From Prevotella sp. E2-28 (GTDB taxonomy: Bacteria; Bacteroidota; Bacteroidia; Bacteroidales; Bacteroidaceae): a DNA stretch of 64,000 nucleotides. The notes beneath the pieces were generated by a model, which saw only the letters and a list, made by a program, of their open reading frames with translations, had not been told where the DNA came from and did no database searches. This document shows, piece by piece, positions 9,746 through 19,181 of the stretch (its first letter is position 1; the number at the start of each line of letters is the position of its first letter). The stretch is from NCBI RefSeq assembly GCF_022024055.1, contig NZ_CP091788.1, positions 1,736,001-1,800,000 on the forward strand. The letters are read 5' to 3'. Made by a program: the position numbers and the translations under genes.

Positions 9746-11352
9746 TTCTCACCTCCTTTCACGTTATTGATAAACATCTGGTAAGAAGCACTCTTGCCGA
9801 TGTAGTTGTTCCATTGCTCTTCCGTGAGCAGATGCCCTTTCAGTCGGTCCACCATCAAATCAACTGATACCAGCGTCTCCGTGAGGTTACCGTTGTTATC
9901 GCCCGACCATAGGTGCGTCTTCTTATTGTCAATGTTGAAGTACCTGATCCATCCGTCCGACTCATCCGACTGGAACAGTTGTATAGGTTCTACCTTCTCA
10001 TTCTCGTAAAGCCAGAGGTGCATCTTGCCGTCATAGCTCGACGAATAAAGCTGGTTACCGTTCACCTTCAAACGGGTGACGCGTGAGCGATGCCCCAGTA
10101 GTTCCTTCACCTTGCCATTCTTCTCCTCCACGTAAATCTTTCCGTCGCTGGTGCCGTAGGTGTTGATGCCCTTGTTGTCAGAACGGGCAAAGGCTGTCAC
10201 GATACCCTTCACGGCATTGGGCTTGCGCCTGCTTTCCATCTTGTTCACACTCACAATCTCGTGCGTGTTGCCCTGCTCGTCAAAGATATACGGATGCTTG
10301 TTGATACGTCCAGAGGCCGTTATCTTGGCATTGAAATGTAAGGCGCCCTGCTGCTCGTAGGTCTTGGTATTCATAAACACCACACTACGTTCACCTACCA
10401 CCACCAGTATGTCGTCACCAAACATATCCAATGCCTTGGGGTGACTGATGTCCGTCAGCATGATTGACTCAGCCTTGCCGTTTGCAGGGATGACAACCAA
10501 CTGCCCCGTGTAACTTGCGGCGAAGATGGTGCCAGCAGGGTCAACATACACACTACGGAAATCATAATTGCTGTTAGCGAAGAGACTCTTCGTCTTCAAC
10601 TTCTCATCCTGATTCACATGACGGAAAATCTCGCCATAGCTGCTCACGGTGACCAGTTCGTTATTGGTATTGGGGATAAAAGCGATGCCCGTAATACCAC
10701 CCTTGTGCAAGCGGTTCCAACTGTGCTTGCCCTCGCTGACCTCCATGAGAGCCTGAATCTCCGAGAAATGATACATGTCGTTCCTGTTGCCGTAGGTCTT
10801 CGTAAACCAATACGACGTGTAGGCCAGTCGCTTGGCCAGTTCCTTGTTACCACCCGACTGATACTGATTAGAGGCCATGGAGGCGAGCGAGCGTCCTAGC
10901 GCGATATAGCTTAGTGTATCTGCCACGCGCTTGTTCAGCTCCGCCGTCTTCCTCTGGTCGTTGGCTATCTCGGCCTGTCGCTTAGCCTCCTTGCTCTGTG
11001 CCTCGGCATTATCGCGCTCTTTTCTAGCCACCTCTTCCGAAGCCTTTGCCTGATTCTGGGCTACGATGGCTCGTTGCTTCTCCTCCTCGGCAATCTCGGC
11101 CTGCTTCTTTGCCTCTTCAGTACGCTCATCGCTGATGCGCTTCTGTTCGTAGGCAATTTCCTCCATCTGCTTGTTGATGCTCTGGTCAATGACGGCCCTG
11201 TGCTCCTTCTTGCTCAGTTCTGCCAACTGCTGTTCCAGTTCCGCCGTCCTTTCCTTCTCAAAATAATAGAAGCCAAAGCCAAGGGCACATCCTGTACCTA
11301 AGACAGCACAGGCCAGCCCCCAAAGCATATTCTTTCTAATCAGCTCTTTCAA
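9742..11352 (-). CDS. Membrane-anchored coiled-coil protein with C-terminal beta propeller
   Basis: A 536-residue protein with an N-terminal membrane helix (about residues 10-30, GLACAVLGTGCALGFGFYY), a long charged coiled coil (about 35-150, rich in EEAKKQAEIAEEEKQRA-like heptads) and a WD40-like propeller (about 205-480; ITGIAFIPNTNNELVTVSS, GHRSRVTRLKVNGNQLYSSS, GKMHLWLYE). No catalytic motif is visible. The last four bases overlap the start of the propeller sensor and the first codon lies six bases after the receiver-PP2C gene, so it belongs to the same signalling unit. The architecture resembles the scaffold end of WD-repeat signalling proteins. A role in docking kinase and phosphatase at the membrane is my inference. 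With Lys/Arg before the helix, the propeller could equally be periplasmic. Confidence 0.75.
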   Translation of the reverse strand: MKELIRKNMLWGLACAVLGTGCALGFGFYYFEKERTAELEQQLAELSKKEHRAVIDQSINKQMEEIAYEQKRISDERTEEAKKQAEIAEEEKQRAIVAQNQAKASEEVARKERDNAEAQSKEAKRQAEIANDQRKTAELNKRVADTLSYIALGRSLASMASNQYQSGGNKELAKRLAYTSYWFTKTYGNRNDMYHFSEIQALMEVSEGKHSWNRLHKGGITGIAFIPNTNNELVTVSSYGEIFRHVNQDEKLKTKSLFANSNYDFRSVYVDPAGTIFAASYTGQLVVIPANGKAESIMLTDISHPKALDMFGDDILVVVGERSVVFMNTKTYEQQGALHFNAKITASGRINKHPYIFDEQGNTHEIVSVNKMESRRKPNAVKGIVTAFARSDNKGINTYGTSDGKIYVEEKNGKVKELLGHRSRVTRLKVNGNQLYSSSYDGKMHLWLYENEKVEPIQLFQSDESDGWIRYFNIDNKKTHLWSGDNNGNLTETLVSVDLMVDRLKGHLLTEEQWNNYIGKSASYQMFINNVKGGEK

Positions 11353-11358
11353 TGCTTC

Positions 11359-12522
11359 TTACTTTCGTTTAAATGATAATAATGTGATATCATCACTTTG
11401 CGGTGCACCATCGGCGAATGCCTTCACACTTGCCAGTATGCCGTTAACCGTCTCCTGACAATTCAGCCCCTGTAGCATGTTCAGTGTCTGTTTCAGTCTT
11501 GGCTCGCCATATTCCTCAAGGTCATTGTTCACAGCCTCGTTTACACCGTCTGTGTACATCACCAGCATATCGCCCTTTTCCAGTGATAGCGAGCCAGCCT
11601 CGAAGTCTAGTTCCTCTAAGGCGCCAATCATGCAGTTGGTACTCATGGGCAGAGCCTCTGCCTGTCCGTTGACATGAATGATATAGGGGGAGTTATGTCC
11701 TGCGTTACAATAGTTTATCTCGCCAGTCTTAGTGTTGTAGATGGCGTAGAACACCGTAACGAACATACAGTTCACTGACTCCTTACACAGCAGCTCGTTG
11801 GCACGAGTCATCACGTCGTCAGGCTTATTTCCCTGCATACCTATAGCACGAATCAGCGTACGGCTCACGGCCATAAAGATAGCAGCGGGTACACCTTTAC
11901 CGCTTACGTCGGCCATCACGAAACCAATCCTGTCTTCATCAATGCGGAAAAAGTCATAGAAGTCACCACCCACATCCTTTGCGGGTGTCATAGATGCTGA
12001 TACGTCCAGAATATCCTCTATCTCAGGGAATGGCGGGAATACGCGTGGCAGAATAGCCTGCTGAATCTCTCCAGCTACAGCCAAGTCCGTTTTCAGCGAC
12101 TCCAGCTGTGTGTGCTCCTTTTGTGATTGTTTGATATAGTCTATCTGTTCAATAGCCTTCTCGATAGTGACGCTCAGATCGTCCAGGTCAATAGGCTTTG
12201 TGGCAAAGTCGAACGCACCGTTGTTCATAGCCTGACGGATGTTGCCCATATCGCCATAGGCGCTCACCATGATACATTTCATAGCAGGGTTCTGCATCTC
12301 GTTAATCTTCGTGAGCAGGGTCAGACCGTCCATCTCGGGCATATTGATATCACTCAGAATGATGTCGAAGTCCTTGTGCTGAAGCATCATCGTCAGTGCC
12401 TCCACACCGTTGTGGGCGAAATGAAACTCGTACTCTCCTTTACGGATCTTCCTTCTGAAGTATTGTGTCAAGAGCAACTCGAGGTCCATCTCGTCATCGA
12501 CACTAAGAATTTTTGTTGGCAT
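11359..12522 (-). CDS. Response regulator with SpoIIE/RsbU-type PP2C phosphatase output
   Basis: A 387-residue protein. Residues 1-125 form a receiver domain with acidic pocket D9/D10 and phospho-acceptor Asp58 ([12 protein letters not shown]). A linker helix (130-170) joins a PP2C-type phosphatase (about 175-387) with the metal-binding signatures [31 protein letters not shown] and SDDITLL. The family dephosphorylates serine or threonine on partner-switching proteins such as anti-sigma antagonists. No STAS or anti-sigma gene is in the window, so the substrate is unknown. It is the first gene of the compact cassette, 57 bases after the pyrophosphatase gene with no recognisable promoter between. 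The cassette's histidine kinase is the obvious phosphodonor candidate. Confidence 0.9.
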   Translation of the reverse strand: MPTKILSVDDEMDLELLLTQYFRRKIRKGEYEFHFAHNGVEALTMMLQHKDFDIILSDINMPEMDGLTLLTKINEMQNPAMKCIMVSAYGDMGNIRQAMNNGAFDFATKPIDLDDLSVTIEKAIEQIDYIKQSQKEHTQLESLKTDLAVAGEIQQAILPRVFPPFPEIEDILDVSASMTPAKDVGGDFYDFFRIDEDRIGFVMADVSGKGVPAAIFMAVSRTLIRAIGMQGNKPDDVMTRANELLCKESVNCMFVTVFYAIYNTKTGEINYCNAGHNSPYIIHVNGQAEALPMSTNCMIGALEELDFEAGSLSLEKGDMLVMYTDGVNEAVNNDLEEYGEPRLKQTLNMLQGLNCQETVNGILASVKAFADGAPQSDDITLLSFKRK

Positions 12523-12579
12523 AATATTTTTGTCGTTTTATGTTTGTTATCGTTTTTGTATTTTATTGTTGTCTGTTGT

Positions 12580-14766
12580 TTACGAGAATAATACGGTTAG
12601 ACCTGCCATCACGATGCTTACCATCGACATCAGTTTGATAAGGATGTTCAGCGACGGACCTGAGGTGTCCTTGAAGGGATCACCGACGGTGTCGCCTACG
12701 ATAGTAGCCTTGTGAGCAAACGAGCCCTTTCCGCCGAAGTTACCTTCCTCTACCATCTTCTTGGCATTATCCCAAGCGCCGCCGGCATTAGCCATAAACA
12801 CGGCGAGGGTGAAACCACTCGACAGTCCGCCAACCAGCAGTCCCAGCACACCGGCTATTCCCAGCACACAACCTACCACGATAGGAATGGCGATAGCCAG
12901 GAGCGACGGGATAATCATTTCGTGCTGAGCAGCGCGAGTAGAAATCTCTACGCAAGAACCATAGTCGGGTGTGCCTGTTCCCTCAAGGATGCCCTTGATC
13001 TCGCGGAACTGTCGGCGCACTTCCTCCACCATCTTCTGGGCAGCACGTCCCACGGCCTCCATGGTGAGTCCGCAGAACAGGAAGGCTGCCATGGCGCCGA
13101 TGAAGGCTCCCACCAGCACGCGGGGGTTCATCAGGTTCACCTGGAAGTAGTTCATGAAGTCGGGTATGGTGGCGTTCATCGCGTCAATCTGCTGACCTGC
13201 CAAGTTCACGATGAAGTCGCCAGAGCGGTGCATCGCAATCTTCACCTCCTCGATATAGGAAGCCAGCAAGGCCAATGCCGTGAGGGCAGCCGAACCAATG
13301 GCAAAGCCCTTGCCCGTAGCAGCCGTGGTGTTACCTAATGCGTCGAGGGCATCCGTGCGATGACGCACCTCTTCGCCCAGTTCACTCATCTCGGCATTAC
13401 CACCCGCGTTGTCGGCAATAGGTCCGTAGGCGTCGGTAGCCAGCGTGATACCCAGCGTAGAGAGCATTCCCACGGCAGCGATACCGATGCCATAGAGACC
13501 CTGCGACAGGGCTTCTGCGTTCATATCCATCACGAAACCGTTAGCGCAGAGGTAGCTCAGCATGATAGCTACACCGATGGTTACCACGGGGATGCAGGTG
13601 GACATCATACCCGTACCGATACCCTTGATGATGACCGTGGCTGAGCCTGTAAGACCTGCCTCGGAGATTTTCTGCGTGGGTTTATAGGAGTGTGAGGTAT
13701 AGTATTCCGTGGCCTGTCCGATGATGACACCAGCCAGCAGACCCGTGATGACTGAGAACGAGAGTCCCAGCCAGTTGTCTATCTGGAGCATATAGAGGAT
13801 GCCGAAGGTGGCTGCGGCAATCAGCAGGGCGCTCACATTCGTGCCAAGCGACAGCGAGCGGAGCAGGTCTTTCATCGTAGCGCCCTCCTTGGTGCGAACC
13901 AGATAGATACCCAGAATGCTGAGGAATACGCCCACGGCAGCTATCAGCATCGGGGCTATCACGGCCTTGAGCTGCATCTCACCTGAAGCGGCGAAAGCAA
14001 CGGCACCCAGTGCTGCGGTAGAAAGTATCGAACCGCAATAGCTCTCATACAGGTCGGCACCCATGCCAGCCACGTCGCCTACGTTATCACCCACGTTATC
14101 GGCAATGGTAGCGGGGTTGCGGGGGTCATCCTCGGGGATGTCGGCCTCCACCTTACCCACGATATCGGCGCCTACGTCGGCAGCCTTCGTATAGATACCG
14201 CCACCCACACGGGCAAACAGCGCCTGCGTTGATGCACCCATTCCGAAGGTCAGCATCGTGGTGGTGATAGAAATCAGTCCGTCGGCATCAAACTGGTTCA
14301 GAATGAGGAACCACACGGCGATATCCAGCAAGCCGAGGCCTACCACCGTCAAACCCATCACGGCTCCCGAGCGGAAGGCAATCTTCAATCCGCCGTCCAG
14401 ACTCTTGCGGGCTGCGTTGGCTGTACGCGCAGAGGCATAGGTGGCTGTCTTCATGCCGAAGAAGCCTGCCAAGCCACTGAAGAAACCGCCTGTCAGGAAG
14501 GCAAACGGCACCCAGGGATTCTGTACACCAAAACCATAAGCCATGATAGAGAAAATCACGGCCAGCACAATAAATACTATCAGTACTACTTTATACTGCT
14601 GTTTCAGGTAAGCCATAGCGCCACGGCGCACGTGTCCTGCTATTTCGCGCATTCTCGGTGTGCCTTCATCGGCCTTCATCATACTACGGAAGAAAATGAA
14701 AGCCATTCCCAGTGCCACGATTGATGCGATGGGCACCAGCCAGAATTCAAAAGGTATAGTATTCAT
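12580..14766 (-). CDS. hppA: Membrane-bound cation-translocating pyrophosphatase
   Basis: A 728-residue polytopic protein of the membrane pyrophosphatase family, which couples PPi hydrolysis to export of H+ and/or Na+. The catalytic loops are clear: [20 protein letters not shown] in the middle and DNAKKMVE plus [20 protein letters not shown] near the C-terminus. The diagnostic segment reads [10 protein letters not shown], with Ala where potassium-independent enzymes have Lys. By family knowledge this marks the K+-dependent branch, which contains the Na+ and Na+/H+ pumps found in Bacteroides. Length is normal. A promoter lies just upstream (14807-14836). The signalling genes follow 57 bases downstream and may be partly co-transcribed. 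Confidence 0.95.
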   Translation of the reverse strand: MNTIPFEFWLVPIASIVALGMAFIFFRSMMKADEGTPRMREIAGHVRRGAMAYLKQQYKVVLIVFIVLAVIFSIMAYGFGVQNPWVPFAFLTGGFFSGLAGFFGMKTATYASARTANAARKSLDGGLKIAFRSGAVMGLTVVGLGLLDIAVWFLILNQFDADGLISITTTMLTFGMGASTQALFARVGGGIYTKAADVGADIVGKVEADIPEDDPRNPATIADNVGDNVGDVAGMGADLYESYCGSILSTAALGAVAFAASGEMQLKAVIAPMLIAAVGVFLSILGIYLVRTKEGATMKDLLRSLSLGTNVSALLIAAATFGILYMLQIDNWLGLSFSVITGLLAGVIIGQATEYYTSHSYKPTQKISEAGLTGSATVIIKGIGTGMMSTCIPVVTIGVAIMLSYLCANGFVMDMNAEALSQGLYGIGIAAVGMLSTLGITLATDAYGPIADNAGGNAEMSELGEEVRHRTDALDALGNTTAATGKGFAIGSAALTALALLASYIEEVKIAMHRSGDFIVNLAGQQIDAMNATIPDFMNYFQVNLMNPRVLVGAFIGAMAAFLFCGLTMEAVGRAAQKMVEEVRRQFREIKGILEGTGTPDYGSCVEISTRAAQHEMIIPSLLAIAIPIVVGCVLGIAGVLGLLVGGLSSGFTLAVFMANAGGAWDNAKKMVEEGNFGGKGSFAHKATIVGDTVGDPFKDTSGPSLNILIKLMSMVSIVMAGLTVLFS

Positions 14767-14806
14767 ATCAGTTAATATTTATTGGTGATTGGTTATAATT
14801 TGTTTG

Positions 14807-14836
14807 CAAAAATACAAAATAAATCGGAAATACAAA
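14807..14836 (-). promoter_or_regulatory. Putative promoter of hppA
   Basis: On the minus strand, TATTTTTG (14814-14807) fits the Bacteroidota -7 element TAnnTTTG. TTTG (14836-14833) lies 18 bases upstream, slightly shorter than the usual 19-21. Confidence 0.45.
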
Positions 14837-15119
14837 ACGTTTTTGGCGAAAAACATGAAAAATACTGTTAACTGCCTAGGTTGTTCCGTGTAATTGGCCA
14901 AGTTGTGCCTCGCAAAATGGGAAGTTGTGTCTTTTCATTTTGACCATGACGACTGTTACCTTATTTAGTACCAGAATTTCGAAAAAGTCAATGATTTTTG
15001 AAGGATGTTGTTCGAATCGTTAAAGGGGAATGTGTGAAAAATAGCGGATTTTTTGCTCTTAATTAGTGGAAATATCACACTTATTGTAAATTTTGAACAC
15101 TATTTTCGCGCGAAATTTG

Positions 15120-15127
15120 TACCTTTG
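15120..15127 (+). promoter_or_regulatory. Promoter -7 element of the secreted-protein gene
   Basis: TACCTTTG matches the TAnnTTTG consensus and lies 37 bases before the start codon. A TTTG at 15092-15095 is 24 bases upstream, too far for a standard -33 element, so only the -7 box is called. Confidence 0.5.
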
Positions 15128-15164
15128 CACCCCGAAAAATCAACTATAAGCATAAAAAGCAAGA

Positions 15165-18100
15165 ATGAAACAAAGATTTGAGTCATTCATTGCCAGCCCT
15201 TCCTCGATGCTGGGCCGCGCAATGAGACGGGCAGCTTTGATGCTGCTCTTGTGTGTGCTCACCGCCACGACGGCGTGGGCAGAGAACGCCTTTACGGATA
15301 ATGGCGACGGTACTTATACTATTAATGATGCCGAAGGGTGGGGGCAGTTCTGCCTCGCCCTGCAGGACAACGACACCTACAACCACTTCAGCGACAAGAC
15401 CGTGTATCTGGGCGACGACATCGAGGTAAGCTGCATGGCGGGCACGGACAGTGATCACGACTTCTGTGGTACGTTTGATGGACAAGGCTACACGCTGACC
15501 TTCAATTACACCGCCACAGAGGATTACACCGCCCCCTTCCGCTACGTGGGTGATGGCTGTACGATTGAGAATCTGCGCGTCTGCGGTACTATCACCACTC
15601 CGTACAAATACGCTGCTGGTTTCATCGCCAATCTTATCGGCAACGTAGCAATCCGCAATTGTCGCAGCACCGTCACCATCAATAGTAGCGTTGATGGCGA
15701 GGGCTTCCATGCCGGATTTGTGGGCGAAGTGGGCATCCTAGAACCCCTCAGCGAAGGTAACCTCACTATGGAGGCCTGCCTCTTCGATGGAAAGCTGCTC
15801 ACCACTGGCGGCACCGACGGCTGCGGTGGTTTTGTGGGCTACAACAGCGGCACGCTCACCATTAGTAACTCGCTCTTCAATCCCGCTGAGGTTACAGTAG
15901 GCGATGAGAGCAGCGCCACCTTTGTCCGAGGCAATGCGCCTACTATCACTAACTGCTACTACACCGCTGCCTTCGGCACAGCCCAGGGCAAGCAGCGCCG
16001 CCGCATCATTGCAGGCGATTACGTCACCGTCAACACCTCCCTCACCGGTAACTATACGACCTATAACGTCAGCCGCATCATGGCCTACACCGGCGGTGGA
16101 CTCATCTATGTCGATGGCAGCGTGAAATACTATGGAAACGGAGACCCCGTGTTATTATTCTATAGTCACTCATACCGTGCAGGCTACAAATTCAACGATT
16201 ATACCTTCAGCGCAGGCAAACTCCAAGGCGTATATTTCACTATGCCCGATGAGGATGTGATTGTAGACGGCAGTTGGTCTATAATAGACTATAGAATCTC
16301 TTACGAGCTCAACGGTGGCGAGCTTCCTGCTGGCAAGAGCAACCCCGACAGCTACACCGTAGAGACGCCAACCTTCACCCTCTGTGAACCCGTCAAAGAT
16401 CGCTATGTCTTCGAAGGTTGGTATACCAACGATGCGTTTACTGGTGATGCTGTGACTTCTATTCCCGTGGGTTCCACTGGCGACATGACCTTATATGCCA
16501 AGTGGACTCCAGTCACCAATAATATCAGCGTTAGCTATATTGACGAGAATGGCGATCAGCAAACCGCTATGGCACTTAAGCTTGATGGCAGCGAGACCAC
16601 ACTTACCCCAGGCTGGTATGTCGTTCAGGGCGCCGTCGATTTCACCAGCACCAAAGAGTTATCAAATGCCATCACTCTCAATGGCGACGTGAACCTTATC
16701 CTTGCCGACGGAGCAGAGATGACCGTCAACAACATAGAGCGGAATGGCTTTGGCATCCGCGGTGACTATGCGCTGACCATCTTTGGACAAAGCGCAGGCA
16801 CAGGCCGTCTCTCCCTGACATGTGGCGCATGGGGTAATGCCATCGATGTTAAAAACATGGAAGTCAACGGTGGTAATATCTATGCTACCAACACGTCTGA
16901 TGGAAATGCCACTATCGATGTCAATAACCTCACCATCAACAGAGGTACAGTCAGTGCCACCAGCGTGACCACAAGTGCCGCCATTCATGGTAAAGTGATA
17001 CTTAATGACGGTCAGCTCACCGTCAGCAATACCTGTGACGCTGGTTTCCCCTATGCCTATAGTGGTAATCTCATCGTCAATGGCGGACAGTTCATCGCTT
17101 CTTCTGACTATGGTTGTACTTTGTCGGCAACTACCAATTTTAATGGCGGAACTTTCAGCGCTACAAACACCAACGGTACTGCAGTCGATGGTTGTTTGTA
17201 CCTCAACTGGACTAGCATCTCCGACAGTTTCTATGCCAGCAGCTTCGACAATATGAGTCCTGAAATAGCAGAGGGCAAGTCGTTTATTGACGAAGAGGGT
17301 AACGTCTATCAGGGCTTAGTCGAAGGTTACTTACTCGATGGCAAGACGCTGCGTCCTTACGGTGCTCCCGTAGAATTGGCCACCACAGTTACGGCCACCA
17401 CAGCCACCCTCAGTTGGAAGGGATTCCAGGAGAAGTACAATGTACGTTACAAAACTACCAAAGTATTTCTCTCAGAAGGCTTCGAAGGCGGCTCCATGCC
17501 TGAGGGATGGACACAAACTGATGAGTATTGGAAGGTTACTTCCGGTACAGGACATGATGATTTTGCAGGGGCAGCAACGGGCAGTTGGAATGCTGGATGC
17601 TTTATAGATATAGAAAATGCTGATGATTCTGATATGTTAATCACTCCTGTAATGGATTTGAGTAGTGCTACATCAGCAACACTGACCTTTAATTTCTGGA
17701 ATACAAGCTGGGGTGGAGACATCAATACGTTGAATGTGTATTATTGTGTGGATGAAGGTGAGTGGATTCTGCTGAACACTTATGATCAGGAAGTATCATC
17801 TTGGACACCAGTAGAAATTCCTCTTGAAGGCATGGATGCCAACTATCAGATTATTTTTGAGTGTGTAGGTAATTACAGCTATGGTACGGGTATCGACGAC
17901 GTTGTAGTGGCTCAAAATGGCTCATGGACAAATGTCAACAACGTGACCAGCCCGCTGACCATTACTGGTCTCACGCCTAATACAAGCTATCTATGGCAGG
18001 TGCAGGGCATCCTTGATGACGGCGAGACCGGATGGAGCGAGGGAACCTTTACCACCGATGAACTCAACCTCGTTCTCTATAATAATGGTTCCGATGCTTT

Positions 18101-18806
18101 GGATAACGCATTAGCCGTTAGCGACAATAATGGTTTTGTAGCGCAGGATGTTGTGCTCCAGGGTCGCACCCTTTATAAGGATGGCGACTGGAACACGCTG
18201 TGTCTGCCATTCAACGTGACGATTAGCGGAAGCGTGCTCGACGACGATAACGTAGTGGCAAAGGTTCTCAACGAGACGTCTGTACTGAATAACGGCGAGC
18301 TGACGCTGAACTTCAGCGATGCTCCAGCTACGATTACTGCTGGCACGCCATTCATCATCAAATGGGACAATACGGGTGAAGACCTTGTAAACCCCGTGTT
18401 CAACGCCGTGACTATCAACAATACCCCAAACAATGTGGAGTTCACGGGCGGTACGTTCCGTGGCAACTACGCTCCGCTGGAGATTACCGCCGACAACCGC
18501 AACGACATCCTGCTGCTGTCTTCAGGCAACAGACTGGGCTACGCTAAGACCGACCGCACCATCGAGAACGGTAAGGCACTCGGCGCATGTCGTGCATACT
18601 TCGAGATTCCAGCCAACGGTGGCGTTCAGACCGCCCGCCAATTTACGCTGAACTTCGGCGATGGCGAGGAAACCACAGGTATTATTGAGGTGAACACGAA
18701 TCTCACGAATAAGACCAGCGATGCCTTCGACCTGCAAGGTCGCAAGGTAGAGAATCCCAAGAAGGGTCTGTACATTGTAAATGGTAAAAAGGTAGTAATA
18801 AAATAA
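15165..18806 (+). CDS. Large secreted multi-domain surface protein (InlB-type repeat, jelly-roll, FN3, C-terminal tail)
   Basis: 1213 residues. A long signal peptide (1-39, ending TTAWA) precedes a GLUG-like region (40-260; GTFDGQGYTLTF, AAGFIANLIGN), a Listeria-Bacteroides InlB-type repeat (about 375-445; YELNGGELPAG, FEGWYTND, TLYAKWTP) and a beta-rich region (450-710). A cleaved-adhesin/MAM-like jelly roll (about 767-918; SEGFEGGSMPEGWTQ, MLITPVMDLSSA) appears inserted within a fibronectin III domain whose halves read TATLSWKGFQEKYNVRYKTT and LTITGLTPNTSYLWQVQG. The end (FDLQGRKVENPKKGLYIVNG...) is a Bacteroidota C-terminal tail resembling sorting signals. Probably an exported adhesin or carbohydrate-interacting protein; the ligand is unknown. 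A 59-residue peptide gene follows immediately. Confidence 0.88.
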   Translation: MKQRFESFIASPSSMLGRAMRRAALMLLLCVLTATTAWAENAFTDNGDGTYTINDAEGWGQFCLALQDNDTYNHFSDKTVYLGDDIEVSCMAGTDSDHDFCGTFDGQGYTLTFNYTATEDYTAPFRYVGDGCTIENLRVCGTITTPYKYAAGFIANLIGNVAIRNCRSTVTINSSVDGEGFHAGFVGEVGILEPLSEGNLTMEACLFDGKLLTTGGTDGCGGFVGYNSGTLTISNSLFNPAEVTVGDESSATFVRGNAPTITNCYYTAAFGTAQGKQRRRIIAGDYVTVNTSLTGNYTTYNVSRIMAYTGGGLIYVDGSVKYYGNGDPVLLFYSHSYRAGYKFNDYTFSAGKLQGVYFTMPDEDVIVDGSWSIIDYRISYELNGGELPAGKSNPDSYTVETPTFTLCEPVKDRYVFEGWYTNDAFTGDAVTSIPVGSTGDMTLYAKWTPVTNNISVSYIDENGDQQTAMALKLDGSETTLTPGWYVVQGAVDFTSTKELSNAITLNGDVNLILADGAEMTVNNIERNGFGIRGDYALTIFGQSAGTGRLSLTCGAWGNAIDVKNMEVNGGNIYATNTSDGNATIDVNNLTINRGTVSATSVTTSAAIHGKVILNDGQLTVSNTCDAGFPYAYSGNLIVNGGQFIASSDYGCTLSATTNFNGGTFSATNTNGTAVDGCLYLNWTSISDSFYASSFDNMSPEIAEGKSFIDEEGNVYQGLVEGYLLDGKTLRPYGAPVELATTVTATTATLSWKGFQEKYNVRYKTTKVFLSEGFEGGSMPEGWTQTDEYWKVTSGTGHDDFAGAATGSWNAGCFIDIENADDSDMLITPVMDLSSATSATLTFNFWNTSWGGDINTLNVYYCVDEGEWILLNTYDQEVSSWTPVEIPLEGMDANYQIIFECVGNYSYGTGIDDVVVAQNGSWTNVNNVTSPLTITGLTPNTSYLWQVQGILDDGETGWSEGTFTTDELNLVLYNNGSDALDNALAVSDNNGFVAQDVVLQGRTLYKDGDWNTLCLPFNVTISGSVLDDDNVVAKVLNETSVLNNGELTLNFSDAPATITAGTPFIIKWDNTGEDLVNPVFNAVTINNTPNNVEFTGGTFRGNYAPLEITADNRNDILLLSSGNRLGYAKTDRTIENGKALGACRAYFEIPANGGVQTARQFTLNFGDGEETTGIIEVNTNLTNKTSDAFDLQGRKVENPKKGLYIVNGKKVVIK

Positions 18807-18986
18807 ATGAAGGATAATACAATGAAAAAAGAATATATAAAACCAGCCATGCAGGTCGTCCTGCTGCAACATCAGAGTCATCTTATGCAGACCAGCGGCG
18901 AAGTAGTCCGCTCAATGGGCGATAGTAGTCCTGAAGGGTTCGATTTTGATTCCGAAGGCTTTGATGACAAAGAAGTCTTTAGATAA
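18807..18986 (+). CDS. Small companion peptide (59 residues)
   Basis: The frame starts at ATG 18807, directly after the stop of the secreted-protein gene, and ends at TAA 18984-18986, a few bases before a strong terminator. It opens MKDNTMKKEYIKPAMQVV and ends with an acidic tail (EGFDFDSEGFDDKEVFR). Met6 (18822) is an alternative start. It has no signal peptide or membrane segment. I recall peptides beginning M-K-K-x-Y-I-K-P with acidic tails as common in Prevotella and Bacteroides, often next to large surface-protein genes, but I know of no established function. Both genes share one terminator, so they are very likely co-transcribed. Confidence 0.65.
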   Translation: MKDNTMKKEYIKPAMQVVLLQHQSHLMQTSGEVVRSMGDSSPEGFDFDSEGFDDKEVFR

Positions 18987-19008
18987 CAGAATCTCTATTT
19001 AACGTAAT

Positions 19009-19046
19009 ACTGCTCCTATACGATTTTGTATGGGAGCAGTTTTTTC
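19009..19046 (+). terminator. Intrinsic terminator
   Basis: A 12-bp stem (19009-19020 with 19029-19040, one G-T pair) with an 8-base loop followed by TTTTT. It ends the secreted-protein/peptide transcript. Confidence 0.88.
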
Positions 19047-19067
19047 TATTTAGCCTACTTACGATAA

Positions 19068-19151
19068 TAACTCTTAGACTTATTTTGCTAACTCTTAGAC
19101 TTACGAAAATAACTCTTAGAGTTATGAAATTATCTCTTAGAGTTATGGGTG
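19068..19151. repeat. Four tandem 21-bp repeats
   Basis: Four head-to-tail 21-base units start at 19068, 19089, 19110 and 19131, with a consensus close to TAACTCTTAGACTTATGAAA. Units 3 and 4 carry the near-palindrome AACTCTTAGAGTTAT. The same repeat occurs six times at 45164-45289. There are no spacers, so it is not a CRISPR array. Confidence 0.85.
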
Positions 19152-19181
19152 ATAAACGGGCTGATTATAGATTTCAATCTT

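Larger units (their letters stand above)
14767..15164. other. Divergent intergenic region between hppA and a secreted-protein gene
   Basis: About 400 bases, AT-rich, with no credible reading frame. It holds the hppA promoter on minus near 14807-14836 and a -7 element for the plus-strand gene at 15120-15127. The middle (14860-15060) shows no terminator, tRNA or repeat that I can recognise. Confidence 0.6.

Noticed and set aside
11359..11359. Cassette as a standard hybrid two-component system
   Set aside because: The propeller sensor has no receiver or AraC domain, and its histidine is missing; phosphotransfer must involve the separate kinase.
12712..13338. A 208-codon plus-strand frame antisense to hppA
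   Set aside because: The pyrophosphatase frame has its full catalytic motifs. The antisense frame is His-rich and repetitive, as expected of a shadow.
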